Origin: an uncultured bacterium
GTDB lineage: Bacteria > CSSED10-310 > CALFER01
Direction: 5' to 3'
Length of the DNA: 42,278 nt
Assembly: GCA_937951895.1 (NCBI GenBank)
Contig: CALFER010000019.1
Location: 1-42,278 of the forward strand
A model generated the notes under the pieces. It was not told where the DNA came from. It saw only the letters and a program-made list of their open reading frames with translations, and did no database searches. Positions 24,845-33,714 of this stretch are shown here, piece after piece. The position numbers and the translations under genes are program-made. Position 1 is the first letter of the stretch; every line of letters begins with the position of its first letter.

Positions 24845-25435
24845 CTAATCATCCGCCCAGTTGGCAAAGTTGACGTTGATGTGGACTGGATTCGAAACAA
24901 CCTCGCGTCCCGCAAGAGTTCTGCCCCATACAGTAATGGTGCATGACGTGTGAATCTCGAAAAGACCAGTCTCCGGTTCATACCCGTATTCACAGATGTA
25001 TGACAGAGGGGGCATTTCTTTCTGGCTTGCACGGCAATATACAACCGGGAAGGTGACTTCATCATTGAGATCACAATAGGAATTCACGCTGCCGACGAAT
25101 GATTTCGGCACAGCGGTACCTGTATCGCGGCGGCTGTACTTCACCTCATATCCAGTCAGGATCACATCCATGTAATTGCTTTCGGTAATATCTTCGTCAG
25201 GATCTTTGGCGTAGACTCGAGCTGTCAGAGTGATCTCATCTTCAAAGATGGAAATGTTTCCATCTTCGTCAATTTCGCACAGATCTGATTCGAGTTGCTC
25301 GGATTCTGAAGTGACTACAAGGAATACGGGAGAAACATCTTTCGCCTTCCCACCCGCATCTCCGCAACTGCTCAAACCGAGCGTCAGAAGCGCTCCCATG
25401 CATACTGTGGCGAGTATCAAGAACATCTTTCTCAT
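24845..25435 (-). CDS. Lipoprotein of unknown family downstream of pilQ
   Basis: A 196-residue predicted lipoprotein. ATG 25435 is six bases behind AAGGAGG; the earlier ATG at 25441 directly touches that site and is less likely. The signal peptide MRKMFLILATVCMGALLTLG ends at LSSC with C24 as the lipid-modified residue. The mature part has beta-rich segments, acidic residues and several more Cys (DLCEID, SYCD, VYCRAS, YICEYG and TSCTIT), which may pair as disulfides. I recognise no domain. Its place between pilQ and the PKD lipoprotein, with short gaps, suggests a secretin accessory such as a pilotin-like or stabilising lipoprotein, but this is only context. Confidence 0.75.
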   Translation of the reverse strand: MRKMFLILATVCMGALLTLGLSSCGDAGGKAKDVSPVFLVVTSESEQLESDLCEIDEDGNISIFEDEITLTARVYAKDPDEDITESNYMDVILTGYEVKYSRRDTGTAVPKSFVGSVNSYCDLNDEVTFPVVYCRASQKEMPPLSYICEYGYEPETGLFEIHTSCTITVWGRTLAGREVVSNPVHINVNFANWADD

Positions 25436-25468
25436 CGCCATCCTCCTTATCAACTCCGCGTTCGCGGG

Positions 25469-27358
25469 TTAGAAAGTCTCGGTTTTGATTACCCGCTCAC
25501 CCTCTTCCAGGATTTGCGGGGTAATGAAGAACAGAAGATCTTTGAAGTTATTCTGCTTGCTCGAATTCTTGAAGAGATAGCCAAGAACCGGGATCTGTGA
25601 GAGCCAGGGAATCCGATCACTGCTATCGCCAAACTGTGTTTCGTTCAGGCCGCCAATTACGAGAGTATCGCCATCTTTGACGAGAACCTGAGTCGTGGCG
25701 TTGTTCCGGTTGATGATCGGACCGGCTTCAGTATTCGCGCCCGGGAAGTCACGAGTGAGATTGATATTCATCGAGATCCAGTTGTCGTTGGTGATGTGGG
25801 GAGTGATGACGATTGAGGTTTTTGCATCCAGAATATTGATTCGACCTGTTGGAGAGTCTCCGACATTGACAGTATATGGGATGGAGACGCCGCTCGAGAG
25901 CGATGCGGCCTGGTTGTTGGCTGTCGTTACACGTGGATGTGAGATTGTTTTTGAGAGGCCTTCGGATTCAGATGCGGTCAGTAAGGCATTGAGTTTGAGA
26001 GTGTCGAGGATGTTGCCGAAGGAGAGTCCGAGCAACACATCTCCTTTGGGAAGATTGACCGCGTAATTGTTTTCCGGAGCAATACTCGGGTCGAGGGATC
26101 CGGTAAAGTCGATCGCGTAGTTATTCGGGAAACGGTAGCGTGTCGTGTTTCCGTGAACGGCATCCGCCACAAATTTGCCACCCCAAGCAACACCGAGATC
26201 CCGAGTAAATGATTTGCTCGTGACAACGATCTGGGCATTCAGGGCAACTTGCCGTGTGCGGACATCCAATATCTTGATCATGTCCATAATCTGATCGAGT
26301 GTATTGCGGGTGTCTCGAATGATCATGGCGTTGACGCGAACATCTTTTTGGATCGAGCCACGTTCAGTCAGGAATACCTTGACCGAGTTTTCCATCATGT
26401 TGATATCGGCATAACTCAGATACAGGATGACTGTTTCGATCGGGACGGCCCGTCGTTTGGCATTTTCCAACTGCTCTTTCAGAATGTTTTCGTCGCGGAG
26501 TTTTTCGTTCCGCGCGATACGCATGATGTTTCCTTCGATTTCTTTCCCCAGGCTTTGGTTCTTGAGGATGACTTCAAGCGCTTGATCCCAGGGCACTTCA
26601 TCCATTCGGATGGTGATTCTTCCAGCGACATCCGGATCGACAACAACGTTGAATCCGCTGACTTCCGCGATCAATCGGAAGATGTCGAGCAGATCGGCAT
26701 CTTTCAGATCGAGGTAGATCGGTTTCCCCTTGTATTTCGTCGTGGTCGTCATACCGTAAAGAGTTGAAGCATCGGTAATATTCTGCCCCGAGGAGGCAGG
26801 GGCGGGTTCCGGCATCGATTCCGCCATCGCTGTTTCCGCGGCAGCCGCAGGAGATTCCTTCGGCAAGGATTGCGTCATGGAACGGGCATCCGCAGAAGGT
26901 TTGGCTTTACCGGCATCGACTGTTCCGAACACAACAGAAAGACCACCTTCTGTATCTTTCACGGAGTATGACGCATTTTCTTTCAGAATCAGTTCGATAC
27001 GGACCAGAGATTTGCCGTTTTCTTCCACGGCCTGTGCTTTGAGATCCTTGAGATATTTGTAAGTGGAATTGAGTTTCGCATCCGCCATCGCAAGCGTGGA
27101 GTCTGCGAGATCCACAACGAGTCGTTGCGGATCTGAAAGCAAGAATTCGGAATGTTTCGCTGGGCGATCCCATACAATCAGCACTTCCTCACCGGCGGTC
27201 GCAGATCGAACTTCGATCTTCGAGATTACCGGTTTGGCGTCCTGTTGTGCAGGTTCTGCGGCGAGGAGTGCGCTCGGGATGAGCAACCCCACCAAGACAA
27301 GGCCCAGCACAGGAATCAAACGTGTACGCATGTTCTGTGAATTGAATTTCGAAACCAT
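25469..27358 (-). CDS. pilQ: Type IV pilus secretin PilQ
   Basis: A 629-residue outer-membrane secretin that forms the pilus exit channel. Order of domains: signal peptide (about 1-33); one AMIN domain (about 43-130, with the DLADSTLAM strand); an Ala/Pro/Glu-rich linker; the secretin-and-TonB N-terminal short domain (DLKDADLLDIFRLIAEVSGF, then VPWDQALEVILKNQS); an N1-type domain (VILYLSYADINMMENSVKVF); and the secretin core (about 385-625) with SHPRVTTANNQAASLSSG and VKDGDTLVIGGLNET. One AMIN domain is fewer than in some PilQ proteins. ATG 27358 follows AGGAGGAGG. It is the fifth gene of pilMNOPQ. Confidence 0.95.
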   Translation of the reverse strand: MVSKFNSQNMRTRLIPVLGLVLVGLLIPSALLAAEPAQQDAKPVISKIEVRSATAGEEVLIVWDRPAKHSEFLLSDPQRLVVDLADSTLAMADAKLNSTYKYLKDLKAQAVEENGKSLVRIELILKENASYSVKDTEGGLSVVFGTVDAGKAKPSADARSMTQSLPKESPAAAAETAMAESMPEPAPASSGQNITDASTLYGMTTTTKYKGKPIYLDLKDADLLDIFRLIAEVSGFNVVVDPDVAGRITIRMDEVPWDQALEVILKNQSLGKEIEGNIMRIARNEKLRDENILKEQLENAKRRAVPIETVILYLSYADINMMENSVKVFLTERGSIQKDVRVNAMIIRDTRNTLDQIMDMIKILDVRTRQVALNAQIVVTSKSFTRDLGVAWGGKFVADAVHGNTTRYRFPNNYAIDFTGSLDPSIAPENNYAVNLPKGDVLLGLSFGNILDTLKLNALLTASESEGLSKTISHPRVTTANNQAASLSSGVSIPYTVNVGDSPTGRINILDAKTSIVITPHITNDNWISMNINLTRDFPGANTEAGPIINRNNATTQVLVKDGDTLVIGGLNETQFGDSSDRIPWLSQIPVLGYLFKNSSKQNNFKDLLFFITPQILEEGERVIKTETF

Positions 27359-27372
27359 GATCCTCCTCCTAT

Positions 27373-27882
27373 TTAGCGGTGAAGGTAAACTTCGATCTGC
27401 TGTTTTTCTTTCTCTCGGCCGAATTCATCAAATACGATCTTTTCAAACATGACCTTGTTGTTCTGTATCTCGATCAGTTTACCATCCTTGCATGCATCAC
27501 CGATTCGCATCCCATAAACATTGTTGTCAGGTCCCTTGAACATCGCGACTTTCCCCAGACCGATCTGGATCCCCTGAAGAGCCAACTCTGCAATCAGCAT
27601 GGAAGGCAGACCGCCTTGGTTTACGCCTTCCTCGCTGCCCTTCTCGATCAATGATACAAATGGATCTCTACCCGACTGAGTATAGTGGAACTTGTCATCG
27701 TTTTCAACCTGCATTTGTGGTGCCATCGGAAGATTGTCGGGAGCCGGAGCGGTTTCCGGTGACGAGACAGGAGCGGTTTCCGGGGCTGGTGGTGTGGAAA
27801 CCGGTGGTGTCTGCGCGAGCGAACTCGCGGCGGCCACCATCATGATTCCGACCATGATCATCCCAAATGTTTGCCATTTCAT
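27373..27882 (-). CDS. pilP: PilP-like pilus assembly protein
   Basis: A 169-residue protein with a signal-like N-terminus (about 1-23), a Pro/Ala/Glu-rich linker (about 25-60) and a small C-terminal beta domain (about 65-165). That domain starts with the PilP-typical TQSGRDPFVSL and contains ELALQGIQIGLGKVAMF. PilP connects the inner-membrane PilN/PilO complex to the PilQ secretin. In Proteobacteria PilP is usually a lipoprotein; here no Cys follows the signal, so anchoring would be by an uncleaved helix or absent. Its place between pilO and pilQ is the expected one. Confidence 0.88.
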   Translation of the reverse strand: MKWQTFGMIMVGIMMVAAASSLAQTPPVSTPPAPETAPVSSPETAPAPDNLPMAPQMQVENDDKFHYTQSGRDPFVSLIEKGSEEGVNQGGLPSMLIAELALQGIQIGLGKVAMFKGPDNNVYGMRIGDACKDGKLIEIQNNKVMFEKIVFDEFGREKEKQQIEVYLHR

Positions 27883-27899
27883 AACGCTTACCCTCGTCT

Positions 27900-28523
27900 C
27901 TACTTTTTATTGTCGCCGGCCGGCTTATTGGGTGGTGGAGGTGCCGGAGGTTGATTCTCCTCCGTGATATACCAGAAAGCAGTGAGTTGGCAGCCAGCTG
28001 CAATGGTGTGTCCATCTTTCGATTTACCCATACTGATCTGAAGATCCGATGCATTGATAATTCGCGTTTCATTCGCAATCTTGTCGAAGAACGTTCCCAA
28101 TGCATGGTACGATCCGAACACTTTTAACGTAATCGGAATTTCTCCGTAAAAGTTTTTCTTCTTTTCCGGCAAGGGCTGGAATCGATCAACTTTCAGACCG
28201 CATTGATGCGCCAAGTTCTCCATGGATTTGACGAGAAGATCGACATTGGGGCGGTTTCCGAGAACTTCAGCTGCAAGACGCATTTTATCCTTGAGTTGGA
28301 AGACTTCCTTACGGAACTCTTCCAGCTTGTCTTTCATGGCAAGCCCTTTATTGATCTTGTCATCGAGCTCCGCAATTTTCTTATCAAGTTTCGCGATCTC
28401 TTCGGTTGCCGGTTTGTATTTGAAATACCAGAAACCTGCGATCAGGAGAAATACCAAAAATCCGACGATTATGTAGCGCTGATACGCCGGATACGCTTCC
28501 AAAGTCTCCATCCACTGATGCAT
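27900..28523 (-). CDS. pilO: PilO-like pilus assembly protein
   Basis: A 207-residue bitopic inner-membrane protein: short cytoplasmic start, membrane helix at about residues 17-36, coiled coil at about 40-90 (ATEEIAKLDKKIAELDDKIN). A ferredoxin-like periplasmic domain follows (LPEKKKNFYGEIPITLKVFG, GTFFDKIANETRIINASDLQ). It ends with a Pro-rich, Lys-rich tail (PPAPPPPNKPAGDNKK). PilO pairs with PilN to align the pilus machine between the membranes. ATG 28523; pilN ends 12 bp upstream. Confidence 0.9.
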   Translation of the reverse strand: MHQWMETLEAYPAYQRYIIVGFLVFLLIAGFWYFKYKPATEEIAKLDKKIAELDDKINKGLAMKDKLEEFRKEVFQLKDKMRLAAEVLGNRPNVDLLVKSMENLAHQCGLKVDRFQPLPEKKKNFYGEIPITLKVFGSYHALGTFFDKIANETRIINASDLQISMGKSKDGHTIAAGCQLTAFWYITEENQPPAPPPPNKPAGDNKK

Positions 28524-28535
28524 CGCCTATCCCCC

Positions 28536-29072
28536 TCAGACCTTGGTTCGGAAATCCAGTTCGAACTCGTATACATCAATTCCTTTCACTGGCTTCAATG
28601 ACGAGTATTTCAGCGTCACCTTTTCAAAGAATGGCGATGTATCGAGATTCCCCATGAAATCTCCGATGCTGTTTTGCGAGAGCGCGAATCCGCGGATTGT
28701 AACCAGCGTTCCGGCAGTTTTCAAACTGGACAGCCAGATTTGATCCGGAAGTTTCCGAACCAATTCATCCAACAACTGAACCGGACCTTTTTGAGAATTT
28801 TTCAGATTTTGGATGGTATCCAGCTTGTTCTGAAGTGTTTGCTTGTCCTTTTCAAACTTCTGAACCTGATCGATAATCACCTGCAGATCGGCGACTATTT
28901 TTTCTTTCTTCTCGATCGCCAGATTCTGCTCGTTGATCGCGCTGTCAAGATGATTCCACCAGATTCCGATCCCGACGATTATGACCAGAAGCAATGAGCC
29001 TGCTGCGACGAGTTCGACCGCGACGACGGAAGTCTTCTTCCTTTCGTGCGGAATCATATTGATCTTGATCAT
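28536..29072 (-). CDS. pilN: PilN-like pilus assembly protein
   Basis: A 178-residue bitopic protein. The N-terminal cytoplasmic peptide MIKINMIPHERKK corresponds to the conserved I-N-L-L-P segment that docks onto PilM. A membrane helix at about residues 20-40 is followed by a coiled coil (AIEKKEKIVADLQVIIDQVQ). A small periplasmic domain ends the protein (DELVRKLPDQIWLSSLKTAG). It is 3 bp after pilM and 12 bp before pilO. Confidence 0.92.
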   Translation of the reverse strand: MIKINMIPHERKKTSVVAVELVAAGSLLLVIIVGIGIWWNHLDSAINEQNLAIEKKEKIVADLQVIIDQVQKFEKDKQTLQNKLDTIQNLKNSQKGPVQLLDELVRKLPDQIWLSSLKTAGTLVTIRGFALSQNSIGDFMGNLDTSPFFEKVTLKYSSLKPVKGIDVYEFELDFRTKV

Positions 29073-29075
29073 GGC

Positions 29076-30137
29076 TTATCCTCTCCTCAGCGCAAGTCCG
29101 ACTGAAACAGCACAGAAAGGAGCTATCTCCTGAATATAGACAGGGTCGAACTTTTTCTCGTTGAAGCTGATGTTGTTGAACGGATTGCCAACGATCACTT
29201 CGATGTTCAGCGAATCCTGGAGAAACTTCGCGATTCCTCCACCCCGGATCTTCCCGCATCCACCGGTCAGAACGACCTTGTCGATCGTCGGAATGGAAGA
29301 GGTCGCTTTAAAATAATCGAATGACCGCTGAATTTCATGACTGATATCTTCCGCAACCGAATTGATGCAATCATTCGCTGCATCATGGCTGATACCCTCG
29401 ATCACTTCCCCCATCTTGAGACGCTCAGCCTGGTCGAATGATACGTTCAATTCCTTCTGAATCGCATCCGTAAACTGATTGCCGCCAATCGAAATATCCC
29501 GATACAACATGTGCATCTCACCCTGCATGATGTTGATGTTCATCACGCCGGCTCCAATATCGATCAAGGCGGTGATCTTATCCGGTTCGACTCCGTAGTT
29601 CACTTCATATTGGTTGCTCAGGGCAAAACCATCCACGTCCACAATGACCGGATTCAATCCGGCCTGTCGAACCAGATTCGTATAATCGTTGACCTTGTCC
29701 TTCTTGACTGCCACCAGGATCACATCCATCTCCGCAGAATCACTCCCGGACGGCCGGTCGAAAATGTGAAAGTCGATATTCACATCCTCGATATCAAACG
29801 GGATATACTGTTCCGCTTCCCAGTGAATCGAGTCACTCAATTCTTCCTGAGACATTTTGGGCAAAGTGATCTTCTTGACGATGACTGCGTGTCCGGACAC
29901 CGAGATGGCTGCGTTTTTAAGGCGTATCTTCTGGGTGCTCAAAATCCTCTGGATTGCCTCGATGACAATCGCCGAATCCATCACTGCCCCATCGACAATG
30001 ACTTCAGGAGGCAATGGTTCAATGCCCAATGCCTGGAGTTGAAATGTCTTGTAGTGATCTTTGAGAACAACGGCTTTCACAGCACTCGTGCCGATGTCCA
30101 AACCGATAAGTTGCTTGCCTTTTCCAAACCCTAACAA
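29076..30137 (-). CDS. pilM: Type IV pilus ATP-binding protein PilM
   Basis: A 353-residue cytoplasmic actin/FtsA-like protein that binds ATP and recruits PilN. Seen motifs: phosphate-1 IGLDIGTSAVKAVVLKD; LPKMSQEELSDSIHWEAEQY, the conserved PilM core; phosphate-2 ALIDIGAGVMNINIM; and the adenosine motif VVLTGGCGKIRGGGIAKFL. The start is a TTG at 30137 (protein begins MLGFGKGKQLIGLDIG) behind a GGTAGGA site; no ATG lies in frame before the conserved region. It heads the pilMNOPQ-lipoprotein operon, with a promoter at 30212-30240. Confidence 0.95.
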   Translation of the reverse strand: MLGFGKGKQLIGLDIGTSAVKAVVLKDHYKTFQLQALGIEPLPPEVIVDGAVMDSAIVIEAIQRILSTQKIRLKNAAISVSGHAVIVKKITLPKMSQEELSDSIHWEAEQYIPFDIEDVNIDFHIFDRPSGSDSAEMDVILVAVKKDKVNDYTNLVRQAGLNPVIVDVDGFALSNQYEVNYGVEPDKITALIDIGAGVMNINIMQGEMHMLYRDISIGGNQFTDAIQKELNVSFDQAERLKMGEVIEGISHDAANDCINSVAEDISHEIQRSFDYFKATSSIPTIDKVVLTGGCGKIRGGGIAKFLQDSLNIEVIVGNPFNNISFNEKKFDPVYIQEIAPFCAVSVGLALRRG

Positions 30138-30211
30138 TGAAATATCCTACCTTCCATGTAGGGGTTAACGAAGCTGCTCTCGCGTGTTTTCTTAGTCCAT
30201 AAACAATGGTA

Positions 30212-30240
30212 AAAATAGCATCCGCAAGGCTTTCAGTCAA
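30212..30240 (-). promoter_or_regulatory. Predicted promoter of the pilMNOPQ operon
   Basis: Minus strand: TTGACT (30235-30240), 17-bp spacer, TATTTT (30212-30217). Transcription would start near 30205, giving a leader of about 68 bases before TTG 30137. Confidence 0.55.
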
Positions 30241-30329
30241 GGAATTTCTCGGATTACCTTAGCTCAAAAAGAACCTAGCGACCGGACGCCTCAATTCCAT
30301 TCCGGGATCCGAGCATAATAAGATATTCC

Positions 30330-30358
30330 TTGACCTCAAGGGTCCCAAATGTTAAGTT
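30330..30358 (+). promoter_or_regulatory. Weak candidate promoter of rpmB
   Basis: TTGACC (30330-30335), 17-bp spacer, TAAGTT (30353-30358). The -10 is poor. The -35 lies inside the small inverted repeat CCTTGA-CC-TCAAGG (30328-30341). Confidence 0.3.
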
Positions 30359-30404
30359 TCTCAGGCTGTGGCGTTTTCGAATCAGGTAATCAAGGAGATT
30401 GATC

Positions 30405-30593
30405 ATGTCCAGGAAATGCGAAATATGCGGGAAAGGCCCCCAATTCGGTCATAAAATCAGCCATGCCCATAATGTCACCAACCGACGATTCAACCCGAAC
30501 ATTCACAAAATTCGTTGCATCGTCGACGGCCAATCCAGGCGCATCACGGTCTGTACCGCCTGCATCTCGGCAGGAAAAGTGAAAAAGGCCTGA
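30405..30593 (+). CDS. rpmB: 50S ribosomal protein L28
   Basis: A 62-residue ribosomal protein. The opening MSRKCEICGKGPQFGHKISH, the N-R-R-F-x-P-N segment and the closing VCTACISAGKVKKA are typical. Two CxxC pairs (CEIC and CTAC) make this the zinc-binding form. ATG 30405 follows AAGGAG eight bases upstream. It is a lone plus-strand gene, convergent with rel by 8 bp. Confidence 0.97.
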   Translation: MSRKCEICGKGPQFGHKISHAHNVTNRRFNPNIHKIRCIVDGQSRRITVCTACISAGKVKKA

Positions 30594-30601
30594 CAGACCC
30601 G

Positions 30602-32740
30602 TCATTTTTTACGGGATTTCATTCGATTCGCTTGCATAACTCCCTGAATTTTCTTCAACTCGTTCATCATCTGCTCGATTTTTGAAAATTCAGAAACTTC
30701 GACCTGTATCTCTCCCCGCATCCGCAAGTTGCCCGTCGTCTCTATTCGCTGGGACACCAGCTTTGCCTTAAAACGCTCGATCAAACGAGTCAGTTCATTG
30801 ATCAATTCCGGCTGGTAGAAACCTCTGAACGCAATTCGTATCGGATAGGCGGGGCGATCATCTTTCTCCCATTCGGCTCGGATAATCCGCTCCTTCTCCA
30901 ACTTCGCCACGTTCACACATGATGCAGAATGAATCGTAATACCCCGTCCGTGCGTAATATATCCCACAATACTCTCACCCGGAATCGGCTCGCAACATCT
31001 CGCGAAGTGCATCATCATGTCCGTGCTTTGACCAATCCGTATTTTTTTTGACTCTCTCGCGGGTGTGCTGCGCGGGAGCTCCCGTTCCGGTTTCTTCTCG
31101 GCTAGCTCGGTGGTCAACCGGTTGATTATCTGAAGATCTGTTATCTCTCCGAATCCCAATGCGGCAAACAGATCGTCGACGGCTTTATACCCCATCCTCG
31201 CTGTCACCTGCGCAAATGCCTCAGATTCGAAAATTCCCTCAGTCAGCATCCGTTGCCGTCTCAACATCTTGATCAGGTTTTCGCGACCGATCAGAATCGA
31301 ACGTTCTTTCTGTTGTTCCCGCAAAAAGCGCTTGATTTTACTTCTGGCCGATGAGGTCCTGACAAAAGCCAGCCAATCCATACTCGGACGGGATGACGCC
31401 GACGTGATGATCTCAACAATATCACCATTCGCTAACTCGGTTTTCAGGGGAACGATCTGATTGTTGATCCTGGCCCCCTTGCAATGCTGCCCGATAGTTG
31501 TATGGATCAGGTAAGCGAAATCGACAACCGTCGCCCCTTTCGGCAACGTTCGAACCTCTCCCTTCGGAGTGAACACGTATACTTCGTCCGGAAACAGGTC
31601 GACCTTGAGAATCTCCATCATCTCAACCGGATCCCTGTTCTCCTTTTTCCACTCCATGATCTGCCTTAACCACGCAAATTTGTGCTCATACTTCCGATCA
31701 ATGTGCTTGTCTTTATAAATCCAGTGCGCGGCAATTCCACACTCAGCGATACGGTCCATTTCGCGAGATCGGATCTGAACTTCAAGCGGATATCCGGATG
31801 GCCCGATCACGGTGGTGTGGATGGACTGGTACATGTTCTGCTTGGGCATCGCGATGTAATCCTTGAAACGCCTTGGGATAGGTTTCCACAACGAGTGAAT
31901 GATCCCCAAAACCGCATAGCATTCTTTCAAATCCTCGGCAATCAACCGAACCCCAACCAGATCGTACACTTCATCAAAAGGGATATTCTGCTTGAGCATT
32001 TTCTTGTAGATCGAATCGAAGTGCTTCAACCTCCCCTTGATCTGAATATCCAGCCCCTCATGTTCCATCTGTGTTCGAATCACATCGACGACTGTTTTCA
32101 GATATTGTTCGCGATCCGCACTGCGTGCTTCGACTTTACGTTTCAGCTCGATAAAAATCTCAGGCTCCAGAATCTGAAAGCTGAGATCATCGAGTTCCTG
32201 CTTCAGCGAACCGATGCCGAGACGATTCGCCAGAGGTGCGAAGATCTCCCTGGCTTCCTTCGCCAACTTCACTCTGTCTTTCAACAGATACGCGTTCGAT
32301 ACCGACAAGATGTGCGCCCGGTCGACCAGCAGGATAAACAGAACCCGGATATCACGGGCCAGCGCAAGAATAAGATTGCAGAACTGCTCAGCCTGCTCAC
32401 CCTCACCCGCCGAATAATCAATCGCAGATATTTTTCCGACACGCCGTACGAGTTCGGATGCTTCCGCTCCGAAGCTTCGTTCGATTTCATCCATCAATTC
32501 AGGCTTGAGTATGACGGATTGCCAAACCGCGCCGGCAATCACGGTATGGACGTCCAGATTCAATGCACACAGTCTGGTGATCGCATGCCGGGCATATTCC
32601 ACAAGCGGCTCACCACTCACGCGCCGATGCTCGGCCATGTGGAGTGATGCAAACTGTTCGAGCTTTTCGACTAGCGGAGACGAAAGACCGCAGACTCCAT
32701 CATTCGTGGAACCGCGCACATCCTGGAACAGGTCACCCAC
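30602..32740 (-). CDS. rel: RelA/SpoT homologue, (p)ppGpp synthetase with degenerate HD domain
   Basis: A 712-residue long Rel protein. The N-terminal HD region (about 25-175) aligns with Rel but has lost the hydrolase residues: the HDxxED site reads WQSVILK (about 73-79), and A-D-R-L-H-N reads VDRAHI (139-144). The synthetase domain (about 205-345) is intact: GRLKHFDSIYKKM, YDLVGVRLI, RFKDYIAMPKQNMYQSIHTT and the catalytic EVQIR (320-324) with AHWIYK. Its RFKD motif (291-294) is the RxKD form normally found in bifunctional enzymes. TGS (about 385-447), zinc-finger-like (ARCCEPIPGESIVG) and ACT (645-712) domains follow. It should make (p)ppGpp from ATP and GDP/GTP but not degrade it. GTG 32740 is 38 bp after secF, probably in one transcript. 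Confidence 0.92.
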   Translation of the reverse strand: MGDLFQDVRGSTNDGVCGLSSPLVEKLEQFASLHMAEHRRVSGEPLVEYARHAITRLCALNLDVHTVIAGAVWQSVILKPELMDEIERSFGAEASELVRRVGKISAIDYSAGEGEQAEQFCNLILALARDIRVLFILLVDRAHILSVSNAYLLKDRVKLAKEAREIFAPLANRLGIGSLKQELDDLSFQILEPEIFIELKRKVEARSADREQYLKTVVDVIRTQMEHEGLDIQIKGRLKHFDSIYKKMLKQNIPFDEVYDLVGVRLIAEDLKECYAVLGIIHSLWKPIPRRFKDYIAMPKQNMYQSIHTTVIGPSGYPLEVQIRSREMDRIAECGIAAHWIYKDKHIDRKYEHKFAWLRQIMEWKKENRDPVEMMEILKVDLFPDEVYVFTPKGEVRTLPKGATVVDFAYLIHTTIGQHCKGARINNQIVPLKTELANGDIVEIITSASSRPSMDWLAFVRTSSARSKIKRFLREQQKERSILIGRENLIKMLRRQRMLTEGIFESEAFAQVTARMGYKAVDDLFAALGFGEITDLQIINRLTTELAEKKPERELPRSTPARESKKIRIGQSTDMMMHFARCCEPIPGESIVGYITHGRGITIHSASCVNVAKLEKERIIRAEWEKDDRPAYPIRIAFRGFYQPELINELTRLIERFKAKLVSQRIETTGNLRMRGEIQVEVSEFSKIEQMMNELKKIQGVMQANRMKSRKK

Positions 32741-32778
32741 CCGATATCGTCCCTTTCAAATCCCGCAATGAGAGCGTC

Positions 32779-33693
32779 TCAGGCGGTTTTCTTTGCCGGT
32801 GTCCGTCCACGCCATGCCAGAACGACCGGAGCCGCAATGAAAATGGACGAATATGTTCCTACCGAAATACCGACCAGGAGCGCGAATGCAAAGTCATTGA
32901 TGACTTCACCACCAAAGAAGAAAAGAGCGATGACGACAAGCAGTGTTGTCCCTGAGGTCAAGATGGTTCTGGACAGCGTCTGGTTGACGCTCACATTCAC
33001 GATATCCGAAAACTTCTCCCGAGACATCAACCGGATGTTTTCACGGATCCGGTCGTAAACAACGATGGTGTCGTTTACTGAATATCCCACGATTGTCAGA
33101 AGCGCTGCGATCACAGGAAGGTTGATCTCACGTTGAGTGAGAACAAATGCGCTCAGAGTGATCAAAACATCGTGAACCAGCGCGATGACTGCGCCGGCGC
33201 CGAAGGACAGATCGAAACGGAACGCGATATAGATCAGCATCAGGGCAAGCGCGACGAGCATCGATCCGAGTGCGCTGTGTTTGAGTTCTTCTCCGATCGC
33301 CGGACCGACACTCTCAACACGTTCGATCGAATAGTCATCTCCATAAATCTCTTTCAATGCCTCCTCGACAATCACGGACGGCATTTTGTCAACTTCCGCT
33401 TCAATCGCAACGGGTAATCGGATCAGTTTCTCGTTCCGTTCGGATGGTCCATACTGCTGGATGGTGTAAGAACCGAGATTTTTGGGGCTCAAAGACTGTC
33501 GCAGTTCCTCGGCTGATACCGCTTTGTTGAATTTGACCTGGACAAGCGTGCCGCCTTTGAAGTCGATCCCGAAGTTCAAGCCTCCGAGCGCGAAATACGC
33601 AGCAAAGCCAATCAGGATGATGATGGCCGATGCGATGATGAAATAGTTGTTCTTACTGACAAAATCATAATGTGTATTGATAAAGAGTTCCAT
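32779..33693 (-). CDS. secF: Protein translocase subunit SecF
   Basis: A 304-residue inner-membrane protein of the SecDF complex, which uses the proton gradient to pull proteins through SecYEG. Six membrane helices: one near the start, five in the C-terminal half. Family segments are GLNFGIDFKGGTLVQVKF, GPAIGEELKHSALGSMLVAL, VGYSVNDTIVVYDRIRENIR and RTILTSGTTLLVVIALFFFG. ATG 33693 follows AGAGGCTGGAT. It lies between secD (22 bp upstream) and rel. Confidence 0.96.
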   Translation of the reverse strand: MELFINTHYDFVSKNNYFIIASAIIILIGFAAYFALGGLNFGIDFKGGTLVQVKFNKAVSAEELRQSLSPKNLGSYTIQQYGPSERNEKLIRLPVAIEAEVDKMPSVIVEEALKEIYGDDYSIERVESVGPAIGEELKHSALGSMLVALALMLIYIAFRFDLSFGAGAVIALVHDVLITLSAFVLTQREINLPVIAALLTIVGYSVNDTIVVYDRIRENIRLMSREKFSDIVNVSVNQTLSRTILTSGTTLLVVIALFFFGGEVINDFAFALLVGISVGTYSSIFIAAPVVLAWRGRTPAKKTA

Positions 33694-33714
33694 ATCCAGC
33701 CTCTTCGGTGAATC

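Noticed and set aside
25456..25467. CCGCG-TT-CGCGG inverted repeat between pilQ and the next gene
   Set aside because: A two-base loop is too small for a stable hairpin of this stem and there is no T-tract.
30328..30341. CCTTGA-CC-TCAAGG inverted repeat upstream of rpmB
   Set aside because: Six-base arms with a two-base gap are short enough to be chance; no matching site was seen elsewhere in the window.
31682..32647. A 321-codon open frame on the plus strand
   Set aside because: It is entirely antisense to rel, whose protein is strongly conserved; the product resembles no family and has no ribosome site.
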